A program made the translations under genes and the position numbers. A stretch of 64,000 nt of DNA from Xanthomonas sp. XNM01 (GTDB taxonomy: Bacteria > Pseudomonadota > Gammaproteobacteria > Xanthomonadales > Xanthomonadaceae): assembly GCF_014851915.1 (NCBI RefSeq), contig NZ_JACVAP010000007.1, positions 62,001 through 126,000 on the forward strand, written 5' to 3'. A model generated the notes under the pieces. The model had not been told where the DNA came from and did no database searches. It saw only the letters and a program-made list of their open reading frames with translations. The first letter of the stretch is position 1; each line of letters opens with the position of its first letter. Below, in pieces: positions 26,502 to 34,358 of the stretch.

Positions 26502-27445
26502 GGCAGTGCGTCCAGGTCGACGTTGCCGCCGGACAGGATCACGCCGACCCGCTTGCCGGCAAAGCGCGCCGGCTCGGCCAGGACCGCGGCCAGCGCGATC
26601 GCCGAGGACGGCTCGACGGTCTGCTTGAGGATCGTCCACAGCAGCCGCATCGCGGCCACGGTGGCGTCGTCGTCCACCACCACGGTGTCCGCGCCGTGGG
26701 CCTGCAGCAGCGCGAAATTCGGCTCGCCCAGCGTACCGCGCAGGCCGTCGCAGAGCGTGTCGGGGACGAAGTCGACCAGGCGGCTGCCGGCGGCCAGCGA
26801 ACGCGCGGTATCGGCGGCCCCGGCCGGCTCGGCCAGTACCAGCGCGCAGTCGGGCAGGGCGCCGGCCAGGGCCAGCGCGGTCCCGGCGGCCAGCCCGCCG
26901 CCGCCCACCGGCACCACCAGCGTGTCGAAGGGACCCTCGCTGCCGACCAGTTCGAGCGCGGCCGTGCCCTGGCCGGCGATCACCGCCGGATCCGCGTAGG
27001 GATGGACCAGCACCGCGCCGGTGCTGGCCTGGACCTCGGCGCAGGTCGCCTCGCGTGCGGCCTGGGTTGCGGCGCAGCGCCACAGCGTGGCGCCATGGCG
27101 CTGGATGTTGGCCAGCTTGGCCGCGACCGCGCCGTCCGGGACCACCACGTGGCAGGGAATGCCGCGGGTCCGTGCGGCCAGCGCCAGCGCGGCGCCGTGG
27201 TTGCCCGACGAATGGGTGACCACGCCGCGTGCGGCATCGGCCTGGTCCAGCGACCAGACCGCGTTGCAGGCGCCGCGGAACTTGAACGCGCCGCTGCGCT
27301 GCAGATGCTCGGCCTTGAACGCCAGCGTGCATCCGGCCAGCGCGTCCAGCGTGTGCGACCGCAGGACCGGCGTCGGGGCGGTATGGGGGGCGATCCGCGC
27401 AGCGGCGGCAAGGACCTGGTCGTGTCCGGGGAAGCGGGACGTCAT
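26495..27445 (-). CDS. Fold-type-II PLP enzyme, threonine dehydratase/serine racemase-like
   Basis: A 316-residue enzyme with the serine/threonine dehydratase layout: the PLP Lys in SGAFKFRGA near residue 41, THSSGNHGAA for the substrate carboxylate, the phosphate-binding VGGGGLAAG loop, and C-terminal ILSGGNVDL. There is no ACT domain, so it resembles catabolic threonine dehydratase or serine racemase rather than IlvA. The ATG at 27445 gives MTSRFPGHDQ; an upstream ATG at 27502 would add 19 unconserved residues. It is divergent from the lipoprotein gene at 27559. Confidence 0.82.
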   Translation of the reverse strand: MTSRFPGHDQVLAAAARIAPHTAPTPVLRSHTLDALAGCTLAFKAEHLQRSGAFKFRGACNAVWSLDQADAARGVVTHSSGNHGAALALAARTRGIPCHVVVPDGAVAAKLANIQRHGATLWRCAATQAAREATCAEVQASTGAVLVHPYADPAVIAGQGTAALELVGSEGPFDTLVVPVGGGGLAAGTALALAGALPDCALVLAEPAGAADTARSLAAGSRLVDFVPDTLCDGLRGTLGEPNFALLQAHGADTVVVDDDATVAAMRLLWTILKQTVEPSSAIALAAVLAEPARFAGKRVGVILSGGNVDLDALPW

Positions 27446-27558
27446 GTACGCAAGCGTAGCGCATGCACCTGTCCCGATGCCCGTGGCGGAAGGATTAAGC
27501 ACGGATTCAATGCGCGCGCGGGAAGCTGTCCACTCACGCTCTGTGGGGGGAATCGGTC

Positions 27559-28215
27559 ATGTCGTCGCGTCGTCTCCTGGCCGGACTCGGTCTGCTGCTC
27601 GCCCTGGGCGGCTGCACGACCTACGACTACGTCGGCACCGGTGGTGGCTACTACTCCGGGCAGCCGCGCACCGAGTACCGCTATCAGGGCGGTGGCTACG
27701 GCTATCCGTACTACGCGCCCGGTTCCACGCTGGGCGTCTACTACGGCCGCAGCTATCCCTACGGGTACAACAGCTGGGGCTACCCCGGCCCGTACTATCC
27801 GGGCACCTACTACGTGCGTCCCCCGTATCCGCAGCATCCGCATCCGCCGCGTCCGCGCCCGGATGGCGGGCAGCAGCCTGCGCCGGGCGGCAACGCCGGC
27901 GGCCCACCGCCGCCGCCGCGCGGGTCGGACCGCGCGCCCTGGCGCGACCTGGAGCGGATCCGGCGCGGCAACAGTGGCCCGGACCGCAGCATGATGGAGG
28001 CCCGCCAGATGGGGCCGCGTCCCGGGCCGGCGCAGTCGGGTCCGCGGATGTCCTCGCAGCCGCGTCCGGCGCAGTTCCAGGGCCGCCCCGATGCGGGTGG
28101 TCCGCGTCCGGCCATGCAGCCCCGGCCGCAGCAGGAAGCCCGCCCGATGCAGCGGATGGAGCGCCCCATGCAGTCGCGTGAGCGGAATGAGAACCGACGC
28201 ACACAAGAGCCCTGA
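27559..28215 (+). CDS. Tyr/Gly/Pro-rich lipoprotein of unknown function
   Basis: A 218-residue predicted lipoprotein: N-terminal signal SSRRLLAGLGLLLALGGC with lipobox LGGC (Cys19). Residues 20-95 are rich in Tyr and Gly (YRYQGGGYGYPYY-type runs), followed by Pro/His runs and a Pro/Arg/Gln/Met-rich tail from about residue 110. It has no enzymatic motif. The tail contains repeated R-P-M-Q style elements and looks disordered. GGGGGAAT lies upstream of the ATG as a ribosome-binding site. The stop codon sits in the loop of a perfect hairpin. I do not recognise a family. Confidence 0.78.
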   Translation: MSSRRLLAGLGLLLALGGCTTYDYVGTGGGYYSGQPRTEYRYQGGGYGYPYYAPGSTLGVYYGRSYPYGYNSWGYPGPYYPGTYYVRPPYPQHPHPPRPRPDGGQQPAPGGNAGGPPPPPRGSDRAPWRDLERIRRGNSGPDRSMMEARQMGPRPGPAQSGPRMSSQPRPAQFQGRPDAGGPRPAMQPRPQQEARPMQRMERPMQSRERNENRRTQEP

Positions 28216-28226
28216 GGGGGCTCTTG
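28204..28226 (+). terminator. Perfect 9-bp hairpin at the end of the lipoprotein gene
   Basis: CAAGAGCCC (28204-28212) pairs with GGGCTCTTG (28218-28226) around loop TGAGG, which contains the TGA stop codon. No T-run follows. It probably protects or terminates the lipoprotein mRNA. Confidence 0.6.
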
Positions 28227-28377
28227 CGCTTGCCGCGATCTGGTCGCAAGCTAGGCGCCAAGCAGTGACGGACAGCGTCGCTTTCTGACGCAACCGTCCG
28301 AAGACTTCCATGTCGATGTCCGGTCGGGAAATCTGGATCCCCCCTGTTCCGGCCCTGCCGGACGTCGACGCCTCTCA

Positions 28378-28409
28378 GTCAGCCCGGGCATGCCCGGGCT
28401 GACGCTTTT
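28378..28409 (+). terminator. 26-bp perfect palindrome followed by GCTTTTCC
   Basis: GTCAGCCCGGGCA (28378-28390) is followed directly by its exact complement TGCCCGGGCTGAC (28391-28403), then GCTTTT. On the + strand this has the form of an intrinsic terminator. It would end transcripts from the lipoprotein gene or from an RNA encoded at 28227-28403. The - strand lacks a T-run here. Confidence 0.6.
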
Positions 28410-28459
28410 CCGGCGTCGTGGAATCGCGCCTGCCAGCGCGGGCCGCCCGGCATCCGGGC

Positions 28460-28498
28460 AAAAAAGAGGGGCCGGCAGTCCCCCGACTACCGGCCCCC
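28460..28498 (-). terminator. Rho-independent terminator on the minus strand
   Basis: On the minus strand GGGGCCGG and AGTC pair with GACT and CCGGCCCC (plus-strand arms 28468-28480 and 28485-28497) with a 4-nt loop and one mismatch pair. They are followed by CTCTTTTTT. Stem strength and six consecutive T make this the best classical terminator in the window. It implies a minus-strand transcript coming from 28500-28600. Confidence 0.8.
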
Positions 28499-28575
28499 GC
28501 GCTTCCCCACCACGCACCTGGCTGGCCCCTGTTCCAATTCCAGCCGGCGCATCGCGCCTGTCGTGATGGGTGCAG
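28460..28575 (-). ncRNA. Candidate small RNA, about 115 nt, three-way-junction fold
   Basis: Reading the minus strand from about 28574 gives a compact fold. An outer stem CCCAUCACG pairs with CGUGGUGGG (9 bp with one G-U). It encloses hairpin GGCGC-GAU-GCGCC and hairpin GGCUGG/CCAGCC with a 14-nt loop containing two GGA triplets. The intrinsic terminator follows immediately. A sigma-54-like promoter lies just upstream. I cannot match it to a named RNA. Two GGA motifs in and beside the loop could suit a CsrA/RsmA-type protein, but that is speculation. Confidence 0.5.
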
Positions 28576-28584
28576 GGGAACTAC

Positions 28585-28601
28585 AGCAGGAAGCGTGCCA
28601 A
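28585..28601 (-). promoter_or_regulatory. Sigma-54 (RpoN)-like promoter for the candidate small RNA
   Basis: The minus strand reads TTGGCACGCTTCCTGCT, close to the RpoN consensus TGGCACG-N4-TTGCW. GG and GC have the required 10-bp separation and only one core base differs (C for T). The predicted start is about 28574, directly before the folded RNA. No enhancer site was identified. Confidence 0.5.
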
Positions 28602-28630
28602 TCGTGCCGGCCGGCAGCCGCGGCGGGCGC

Positions 28631-28636
28631 TAGAAT
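28631..28636 (+). promoter_or_regulatory. Putative -10 box (TAGAAT) for mnmG
   Basis: TAGAAT in the context GCTAGAATGCGC lies 111 bp before the mnmG start. It looks like sigma-70 -10 boxes of GC-rich gammaproteobacteria. No good -35 is seen 16-18 bp upstream. Confidence 0.4.
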
Positions 28637-28746
28637 GCGCGCCGGCCCGTCGCGCGGCCGCACCTGCCGACGCGGCAGGCCCCGCCGCTTCCATCCGCCC
28701 GTCCCGCGCATCCGCACCGCCGCCCGCAGCCGGCAGAGAACGCCCC

Positions 28747-30642
28747 ATGAGCACCACCGCAGACTTCCACCGCCATGACGTGATCGTGATCGGCGGCGGC
28801 CACGCCGGCACCGAGGCCGCGCTGGCGGCCGCGCGCAGCGGTGCGCGCACCCTGCTGCTGACCCACAACGTCGAGACCATCGGCGCGATGAGCTGCAACC
28901 CGGCGATCGGCGGCATCGGCAAGGGCCATCTGGTCAAGGAGATCGACGCGCTGGGCGGTGCGATGGCGCATGCGGCCGATCTGGCCGGCATCCAGTGGCG
29001 CACGCTCAATGCGTCCAAGGGGCCGGCGGTGCGTGCGACCCGCTGCCAGGCCGACCGCAACCTGTACCGGATGGCGATCCGCCGCATCGTCGAATCCCAG
29101 CCCAACCTGACCGTGTTCCAGGCCGCGGTCGACGACCTGCTGATCGAAGGCGACGCCGTGCGCGGCGTGTTGACCCAGACCGGCCTGCGCTTCGAGGCGC
29201 CCGCGGTGGTGCTGACCGCCGGCACCTTCCTGGCCGGCAAGATCCACATCGGCGAGACCCAGTACACCGCGGGGCGCATGGGCGACCCGCCGGCGACCAC
29301 GCTGGCCGCGCGCCTGCGCGAACGCCCGTTCGGCATCGACCGACTGAAGACCGGTACGCCGCCGCGGATCGACGGCCGTTCGCTGGACTACGCGCAGATG
29401 GACGAGCAGCCCGGCGACGATCCGCTGCCGGTGATGTCCTTCCTCGGTGACGTGACCCAGCACCCGCGCCAGGTCAGCTGCTGGATCACCCACACCACCG
29501 AACGCACCCACCAGATCATCCGCGACGCGCTGCACCGCTCGCCGCTGTACAGCGGCCAGATCGAGGGCATCGGCCCGCGCTACTGTCCGTCGATCGAGGA
29601 CAAGGTAGTGCGCTTCGCCGAGAAGGCCAGCCACCAGATCTTCGTCGAGCCCGAAGGCCTGGACGTGGTCGAGATCTATCCGAACGGCATCTCGACCTCG
29701 CTGCCGTTCGACGTGCAGCTGGAGCTGGTGCGGTCGATCCGCGGCTTCGAGCACGCCCACATCACCCGCCCGGGCTATGCGATCGAATACGACTTCTTCG
29801 ACCCGCGCGGGCTGAAGGCCTCGCTGGAGACCAAGCTGGTGTCCGGCCTGTTCTTCGCCGGCCAGATCAACGGCACCACCGGCTACGAAGAGGCCGCCGC
29901 GCAGGGCCTGCTGGCCGGCCTCAACGCCGCCCGCCACGTGCGCGGCCAGGACAGCTGGTGCCCGCGCCGCGACGAGGCCTATCTCGGCGTGCTGGTCGAC
30001 GACCTGATCACCCACGGCACCAACGAGCCCTACCGCATGTTCACCAGCCGCGCCGAATACCGGCTGCAGCTGCGCGAGGACAACGCGGACGTGCGCCTGA
30101 CCGGCATCGGCCGCGGCCTGGGCCTGGTCGACGACCAGCGCTGGGCGCGCTTCGAGGCCAAGCAGGCCGCGGTCGAACGCGAGACCGCGCGCCTGCGCGC
30201 GCTGTGGGCGACGCCGGCCAATGCGCTCGGCCGCGAAGTCGAGGCCACGCTCGGCGTGGCGGTCAGCCGCGAAACCAACGCGCTGGACCTGATCAAGCGG
30301 CCCGAGCTGGACTACGCCAGGCTGATGACGGTGCCGGCGCTGGGCCCGGGCGTGGACGATGCGAAGGTGGCCGAGCAGGTCGAGATCGGCATCAAGTACG
30401 CCGGCTACCTCGACCGCCAGCGCGACGAGATCGCGCGCCAGCAGCGCAACGAGCACACCGCGGTGCCGCTGGATTTCGACTACGCCGGTGTCTCCGGCCT
30501 GTCGGCCGAACTGCAGCAGAAGCTGGCGAAGGTGCGCCCGCAGACCATCGGCCAGGCGCAGCGCATCCCCGGCATGACCCCGGCCGCGATCTCGCTGCTG
30601 CTGGTGCACCTGGAGCGGATCCGGCGCAGCCGGGTGGCGTGA
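28747..30642 (+). CDS. mnmG: tRNA uridine-5-carboxymethylaminomethyl modification enzyme MnmG (GidA)
   Basis: A 631-residue FAD enzyme that, with MnmE, installs the 5-(carboxymethyl)aminomethyl group on U34 of tRNAs. It shows the dinucleotide-binding motif [14 protein letters not shown] at residues 12-25, [22 protein letters not shown], the tRNA/FAD loop [12 protein letters not shown] with [31 protein letters not shown], the TSRAEYRL segment, and a helical C-terminus for MnmE binding. Its length is normal. The next gene, a cation transporter, starts 59 bp later and may or may not share the transcript. Confidence 0.97.
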   Translation: MSTTADFHRHDVIVIGGGHAGTEAALAAARSGARTLLLTHNVETIGAMSCNPAIGGIGKGHLVKEIDALGGAMAHAADLAGIQWRTLNASKGPAVRATRCQADRNLYRMAIRRIVESQPNLTVFQAAVDDLLIEGDAVRGVLTQTGLRFEAPAVVLTAGTFLAGKIHIGETQYTAGRMGDPPATTLAARLRERPFGIDRLKTGTPPRIDGRSLDYAQMDEQPGDDPLPVMSFLGDVTQHPRQVSCWITHTTERTHQIIRDALHRSPLYSGQIEGIGPRYCPSIEDKVVRFAEKASHQIFVEPEGLDVVEIYPNGISTSLPFDVQLELVRSIRGFEHAHITRPGYAIEYDFFDPRGLKASLETKLVSGLFFAGQINGTTGYEEAAAQGLLAGLNAARHVRGQDSWCPRRDEAYLGVLVDDLITHGTNEPYRMFTSRAEYRLQLREDNADVRLTGIGRGLGLVDDQRWARFEAKQAAVERETARLRALWATPANALGREVEATLGVAVSRETNALDLIKRPELDYARLMTVPALGPGVDDAKVAEQVEIGIKYAGYLDRQRDEIARQQRNEHTAVPLDFDYAGVSGLSAELQQKLAKVRPQTIGQAQRIPGMTPAAISLLLVHLERIRRSRVA

Positions 30643-30701
30643 GTGACGCGCGCTCGGCGCGACACGGCGCCGACCGCAGGGAACGGAAACGGAGGCCTGC
30701 G

Positions 30702-31667
30702 ATGACAGGGTCGACACCACCGCAGTCCGCGCGCACGGCCGGCATCACCGAGCAGGGCGCGCTGCGCTTCTCGATCGCGACCACGCTGGCGGTGGCCGCG
30801 CTCGGCATCGTGTTCGGCTGGCTGTCGGGCTCGTTCGCGATCGTGTTCGACGGCGTGTACTCGCTGGTCGACGGGGCGATGACGATGATCGCGCTGCTGG
30901 TGTCGCGGCTGATCGCCGGCTACGCCGCGACCGGGGCGCAGGACCGGCGCTTCGCCGACCGCTTCACGATGGGCTTCTGGCACCTGGAGCCGATGGTGCT
31001 GGCGCTCAACGGACTGATGCTGACCGGCGCGGCGGTCTACGCCTTCATCAACGCGGTCGGCAGCCTGTTCGATGGCGGCCGGCCGCTGCAGTTCGGCCAG
31101 GCCATCGTCTATGCGTCGATCACGCTGCTGGCCTGCAGCGCGATGTCGGTGTTCGCGCTGCGCGTCAACCGCCGGCTGCGCTCGCAGCTGGTCGCGCTGG
31201 ATGCGAAGGGCTGGATGATGTCCGGTGCGATCACCGCCGCATTGCTGGTCGCGTTCGTGGCCGGTGCGCTGGTCGAAGGCACGGCGCTGGCCTGGATCGC
31301 ACCCTACATCGATCCGGCGGTGCTGGCGCTGGTCTGCGTGGTGATCATCCCGATGCCGCTGGCCACGATCCGCCAGGCGCTGGCCGACATCCTGCTGGTG
31401 ACGCCGCTCGAACTGAAGCGTGAGGTCGATGCGGTGGCGGCGGCTACGGTCGCGCGGCATGGCTTCCTGTCGTATCGCGCCTATGTCGCGCGCGTCGGCC
31501 GCGGCAGGCAGATCGAGCTGTACTTCATCGTCCCGGCCGGTCTGCCCGCGCGCACGCTGGAAGCCTGGGACGCGATCCGCGACGAGGTCGGCGACGCGCT
31601 CGGCGCCGCCTCGCCCGACCGTTGGTTGACCATCGTGTTCACCAGCGACATCGAGTGGGCCGAGTAG
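30702..31667 (+). CDS. Cation diffusion facilitator (CDF) transporter
   Basis: A 321-residue CDF-family protein with about five or six hydrophobic segments. The metal-site helix motif is FDGVYSLVDGAMT near residues 48-60 (usually S/H-x-x-x-D), and a second site is in LDAKGWMMSGAITAALL. A cytoplasmic C-terminal domain of about 90 residues follows. Typical substrates are Zn, Fe, Co or Mn moved out by proton exchange. Here the TM5 site reads DAKGWMMSG, where many zinc exporters have HxxxD, so the metal cannot be named. GGAGG lies 8 bp before the ATG. Confidence 0.82.
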   Translation: MTGSTPPQSARTAGITEQGALRFSIATTLAVAALGIVFGWLSGSFAIVFDGVYSLVDGAMTMIALLVSRLIAGYAATGAQDRRFADRFTMGFWHLEPMVLALNGLMLTGAAVYAFINAVGSLFDGGRPLQFGQAIVYASITLLACSAMSVFALRVNRRLRSQLVALDAKGWMMSGAITAALLVAFVAGALVEGTALAWIAPYIDPAVLALVCVVIIPMPLATIRQALADILLVTPLELKREVDAVAAATVARHGFLSYRAYVARVGRGRQIELYFIVPAGLPARTLEAWDAIRDEVGDALGAASPDRWLTIVFTSDIEWAE

Positions 31668-31815
31668 GCGCGGACCACACGCCGGCCCGCAGGCGCCGAT
31701 GGCGCTTGAACGATGCATGAGCGCATGGACTCACGCGCAGCGGATCCCTTCCTGTACGCTGCGCGCGCCGCGGCGTCGCCGTGCGCCCGATACGTGGCCG
31801 GAACAAGGAGACGAT

Positions 31816-32649
31816 GTGCCAGGGATGCGAACCGAAGCGTTGCGCCGGTGCCACGGTGGCCTGCGGTGGCTTCCGGCAGCGGCGCTGGCGTTGCTGCTGT
31901 CCGGCTGCAGCACGATGCTGGCCTTTCCACAGAACGTGCCGGCACTCAACGACGGCTTCGGTGCGCCGCAGCTCGACCACCAGCAGCGCACCGTGGAGCG
32001 TGACGCATACCTGGCGATGCCGGGGTTCGGCGAGATCGTGCTGACGCTGCCGGCGGGGACGACGATGGGACGGCAGCCGCACGGCCGGCCGTCGGTTTCG
32101 CTGATGTACGCCAGGAACCGCGGCAAGGGCGTGACGGGCGCGCGCTGGCGCAACCTCGAGGCGCGCGGCCTTGAGCCGGACGCGCACGGCGTGCTGCGCC
32201 TGCCGGTGCCGCACGTCGCCGGCTACCATCCGATCTCGCTGTTGGTGTGGGTGCGGACGCCGGAAGCCGCCGGCGCGCAGGACATGCGCGTGGACTTCCC
32301 GCTGACCGAGACCGCCGTCGTCGACGCGGACGATGCCGACCGCCACGACGCGTTCTGGCGCGGCCAGCACGGACAGTGCATCGACCGCGGCCGCATCCAG
32401 CCGATCGAGTACGCCGACGACAAGGGCGCGACCATCGACGGCGAGCGCTATCCGTTCCGGTTCGACACCCGCTTCGAGGGCCTGTGCGTGTTCCGTCAGG
32501 AGCAGGCGCGCGCGATCGTGACGACCGGCACGCCCGGCCGCGTCCTCCGCTCGCCGGTGCGGGTGCGGATCCCGCGGGTCTACCAGGATCCGCGCTTCAG
32601 CGCCTACTGGCAGCCGCCAGCGCCGGCCGCGGCGGGCGGTGCCGAATGA
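31816..32649 (+). CDS. Predicted lipoprotein, first of a tandem paralogous pair
   Basis: A 277-residue protein with a lipoprotein signal ending LLLSGC (lipobox LSGC). The mature part begins FPQNVPALNDGF and contains VSLMYARNRGKG, GQCIDRGRIQPIEY and RFDTRFEGLCVFRQE, with Cys residues that could form a disulfide. The GTG at 31816 was chosen because AAGGAG ends 5 bp upstream; an ATG at 31825 is the alternative and keeps the signal. The protein encoded next shares its layout, so the pair arose by duplication. No domain of known function is recognised. The stop overlaps the next start (ATGA). Confidence 0.72.
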   Translation: MPGMRTEALRRCHGGLRWLPAAALALLLSGCSTMLAFPQNVPALNDGFGAPQLDHQQRTVERDAYLAMPGFGEIVLTLPAGTTMGRQPHGRPSVSLMYARNRGKGVTGARWRNLEARGLEPDAHGVLRLPVPHVAGYHPISLLVWVRTPEAAGAQDMRVDFPLTETAVVDADDADRHDAFWRGQHGQCIDRGRIQPIEYADDKGATIDGERYPFRFDTRFEGLCVFRQEQARAIVTTGTPGRVLRSPVRVRIPRVYQDPRFSAYWQPPAPAAAGGAE

Positions 32650-33464
32650 CGCGCTGGCCGGGCCCGCGCGCAGCACGCCTGGCCTTCGTCGCGCCGCTGC
32701 TCGCGCTGCTCGCCGGGTGCGGCATGGTCCATCGCACCGCGCTGCAGTTTCCCTCGCTCAACGAGGGCTTCGTCTACGACGGCGGCGGATTGCAGCTGCG
32801 TACGCTGGACGCGGCGCAGGTCGATGCCATGGACAGCCACGGCACCGTGACGCTGCACGTGCCCGAAGGCCTCACCCCGCGCTGCCTGCCGGCCGTGGAT
32901 TGCAACGCGGTGGGCCTGGAGTACATGCGCAACCGCACCGCCGGCCCTGGCGATGCGCGCAGGCGCGAGGTGCAGATGCATGGGCGCTGGTCCGAGCAGG
33001 CGCGCACGTTCGAGATCCGCCTGCCGCGGCTGCGCCATTACCGGCTCGAACAGCTGAGCGCCCGCTTCGATGCGACCGACGACGTGCCCGGCAGGCCGGT
33101 CAAGGTGGTGAGCCTGCAGTTCGCCGACACGCCGATCGAGGATCCGCGCGACTGGCGGCGCTACGAGGTGTACTGGCTGCATCCGCAGGGCCAGTGCCTG
33201 GACCGCGGCGGGGTCCGCATCCATACGTACTACATGGAGCCGCTCAAGGACGCCGCCGCCGCTGCGGTCGCCGAGCGCTACCAGTTCGGTTTCGAGACCG
33301 CGCTCGACGGCATCTGCATGTACCGGCGCAGTTTCCACCGCGACATCATCGTCACCGACACGCCCGGCTACCGCCTGCCGGCCGGACGCGCGCTGCGCTG
33401 TCCGCGCACGCTGAAGTCGGCCTGTCGCTGGACCGGTCACGCGGCGCTAGACCCGCCGCGCTGA
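32646..33464 (+). CDS. Predicted lipoprotein, second of a tandem paralogous pair
   Basis: A 272-residue lipoprotein (signal ending LLALLAGC). It shares an ordered set of motifs with the upstream gene: FPSLNEGF versus FPQNVPALNDGF, a YMRNR versus YARNR segment, GQCLDRGGVRIHTYY versus GQCIDRGRIQPIEY, and FETALDGICMYRR versus FDTRFEGLCVFRQ. Extra Cys pairs (CLPAVDC) appear only here. Start and upstream stop overlap by 4 nt, so the two are made together, perhaps as partners at the periplasmic face of a membrane. Function is unknown. Confidence 0.78.
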   Translation: MTRWPGPRAARLAFVAPLLALLAGCGMVHRTALQFPSLNEGFVYDGGGLQLRTLDAAQVDAMDSHGTVTLHVPEGLTPRCLPAVDCNAVGLEYMRNRTAGPGDARRREVQMHGRWSEQARTFEIRLPRLRHYRLEQLSARFDATDDVPGRPVKVVSLQFADTPIEDPRDWRRYEVYWLHPQGQCLDRGGVRIHTYYMEPLKDAAAAAVAERYQFGFETALDGICMYRRSFHRDIIVTDTPGYRLPAGRALRCPRTLKSACRWTGHAALDPPR

Positions 33465-33673
33465 TCCGTCGCGCATCCGCCACGCCTGAATGTGGGCGAC
33501 GTGCAGCGCTGATCGTGTGGCATCCGCCGCTTTGATACGCTGCGCCGCCATGCGCGTGGCGACGCCTTGAATGCAGCGGACTGCGCCTCTTCACGCAAGA
33601 GTGGCGCGTGCCGATGCGATCCTGCAGCCATCCCGGCCACCACGCGGGCCATCAGGCAACGGAGAAACGACGC

Positions 33674-33856
33674 ATGCGCGACGAACTCGGCATCAACCTC
33701 GAAGCGGTGCATTGCCCGCAGTGCAGTGCACGGATGCCGCCACTGCGCGTGCCGGCCGATCTGCACCAGCTGATGTGGGGCGGCTGGACCTGCCCGTCCT
33801 GCGGCACGCGCATGGACAAGTACGGCCGCCGCGTGGACGCCGACCGCCAGGCCTGA
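33674..33856 (+). CDS. Small zinc-ribbon protein, 60 aa
   Basis: A 60-residue protein with two CxxC pairs (CPQC near residue 14, CPSC near residue 41) about 25 residues apart, the layout of a zinc ribbon. The start at 33674 is supported by GGAG 10 bp upstream. There is no further domain. The function is unknown; proteins of this kind may bind nucleic acid or act as small adaptors. It is convergent with the DsbB-like gene 21 bp downstream. Confidence 0.7.
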   Translation: MRDELGINLEAVHCPQCSARMPPLRVPADLHQLMWGGWTCPSCGTRMDKYGRRVDADRQA

Positions 33857-33877
33857 CGCGCGCCGGGCGCCGGTGCC

Positions 33878-34270
33878 TCAGCGCGCCGCCGGCTTCGAGA
33901 ACAGCAGCAGCGCCAGCCCGGTGATGATGAAGATCGCCGCGCCAGACAGCACGAACGGGTCGGCGTACCACATCGAGGAGAACTCGAAGGTGCCGGCGTT
34001 GATCTTCTTCCATTGGTTGAAGTGCTGCATGCAGGCGACGACCAGGCCGAAGACTGCGAACACCGCGGCGAACCAGCGCACAAGCCAGTGGCGCGGATCA
34101 GGCAGCAGCATCAGCAGGCCGAGCAGGCCGATGACCGTGCGCTGCGCGCGGCAGTACGGGCAGACGTAGACCAGGCCGGCCAGATCGACCGCCCAGGTGA
34201 GCGCGCTGAGCGCGACGGCCAGCAGCGCGATCAGGCGGAAGTGGCGATGCAGGGTGTCGAGCGTCGGCAT
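33878..34270 (-). CDS. DsbB-like four-helix membrane protein with a single CxxC
   Basis: A 130-residue protein with four hydrophobic segments (about residues 15-38, 46-58, 66-83, 107-127). A CPYCRAQR motif directly after helix 1 matches the position and style of the quinone-linked CxxC of DsbB (CxxCxxER/QR). The second periplasmic Cys pair of DsbB is missing; only one further Cys occurs, near residue 79. It may be a reduced DsbB-type or other quinone-coupled thiol oxidoreductase. The ATG at 34270 has AGGAG upstream; the longer frame has no support. It lies 88 bp downstream of tex on the same strand. Confidence 0.65.
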   Translation of the reverse strand: MPTLDTLHRHFRLIALLAVALSALTWAVDLAGLVYVCPYCRAQRTVIGLLGLLMLLPDPRHWLVRWFAAVFAVFGLVVACMQHFNQWKKINAGTFEFSSMWYADPFVLSGAAIFIITGLALLLFSKPAAR

Positions 34271-34358
34271 GCGGGTGCTCCTGTCGGGAGGACAGGGCGG
34301 GAATGGACGATCCCGCCCGTTGAGGGCAGCGCACCGCGACACGGTGCGCACCTGGCGA

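Larger units (their letters stand above)
28216..28746. other. 531-bp intergenic region rich in hairpins
   Basis: No convincing protein-coding gene lies between the lipoprotein gene and mnmG. On the + strand there are hairpins at about 28228-28251 (GCTTGC/GCAAGC), 28264-28296 (CGGAC..GCGTC with GACGC..GTCCG), 28349-28363 (TCCGGC/GCCGGA) and the large palindrome at 28378. On the - strand there is a candidate small RNA with its own promoter and terminator. The mnmG promoter occupies the right end. Confidence 0.7.

Noticed and set aside
27442-28311. Minus-strand open frame running across the lipoprotein gene and its hairpins
   Set aside because: No ribosome-binding site or recognisable product. 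The + strand lipoprotein has a clear lipobox and ribosome-binding site.
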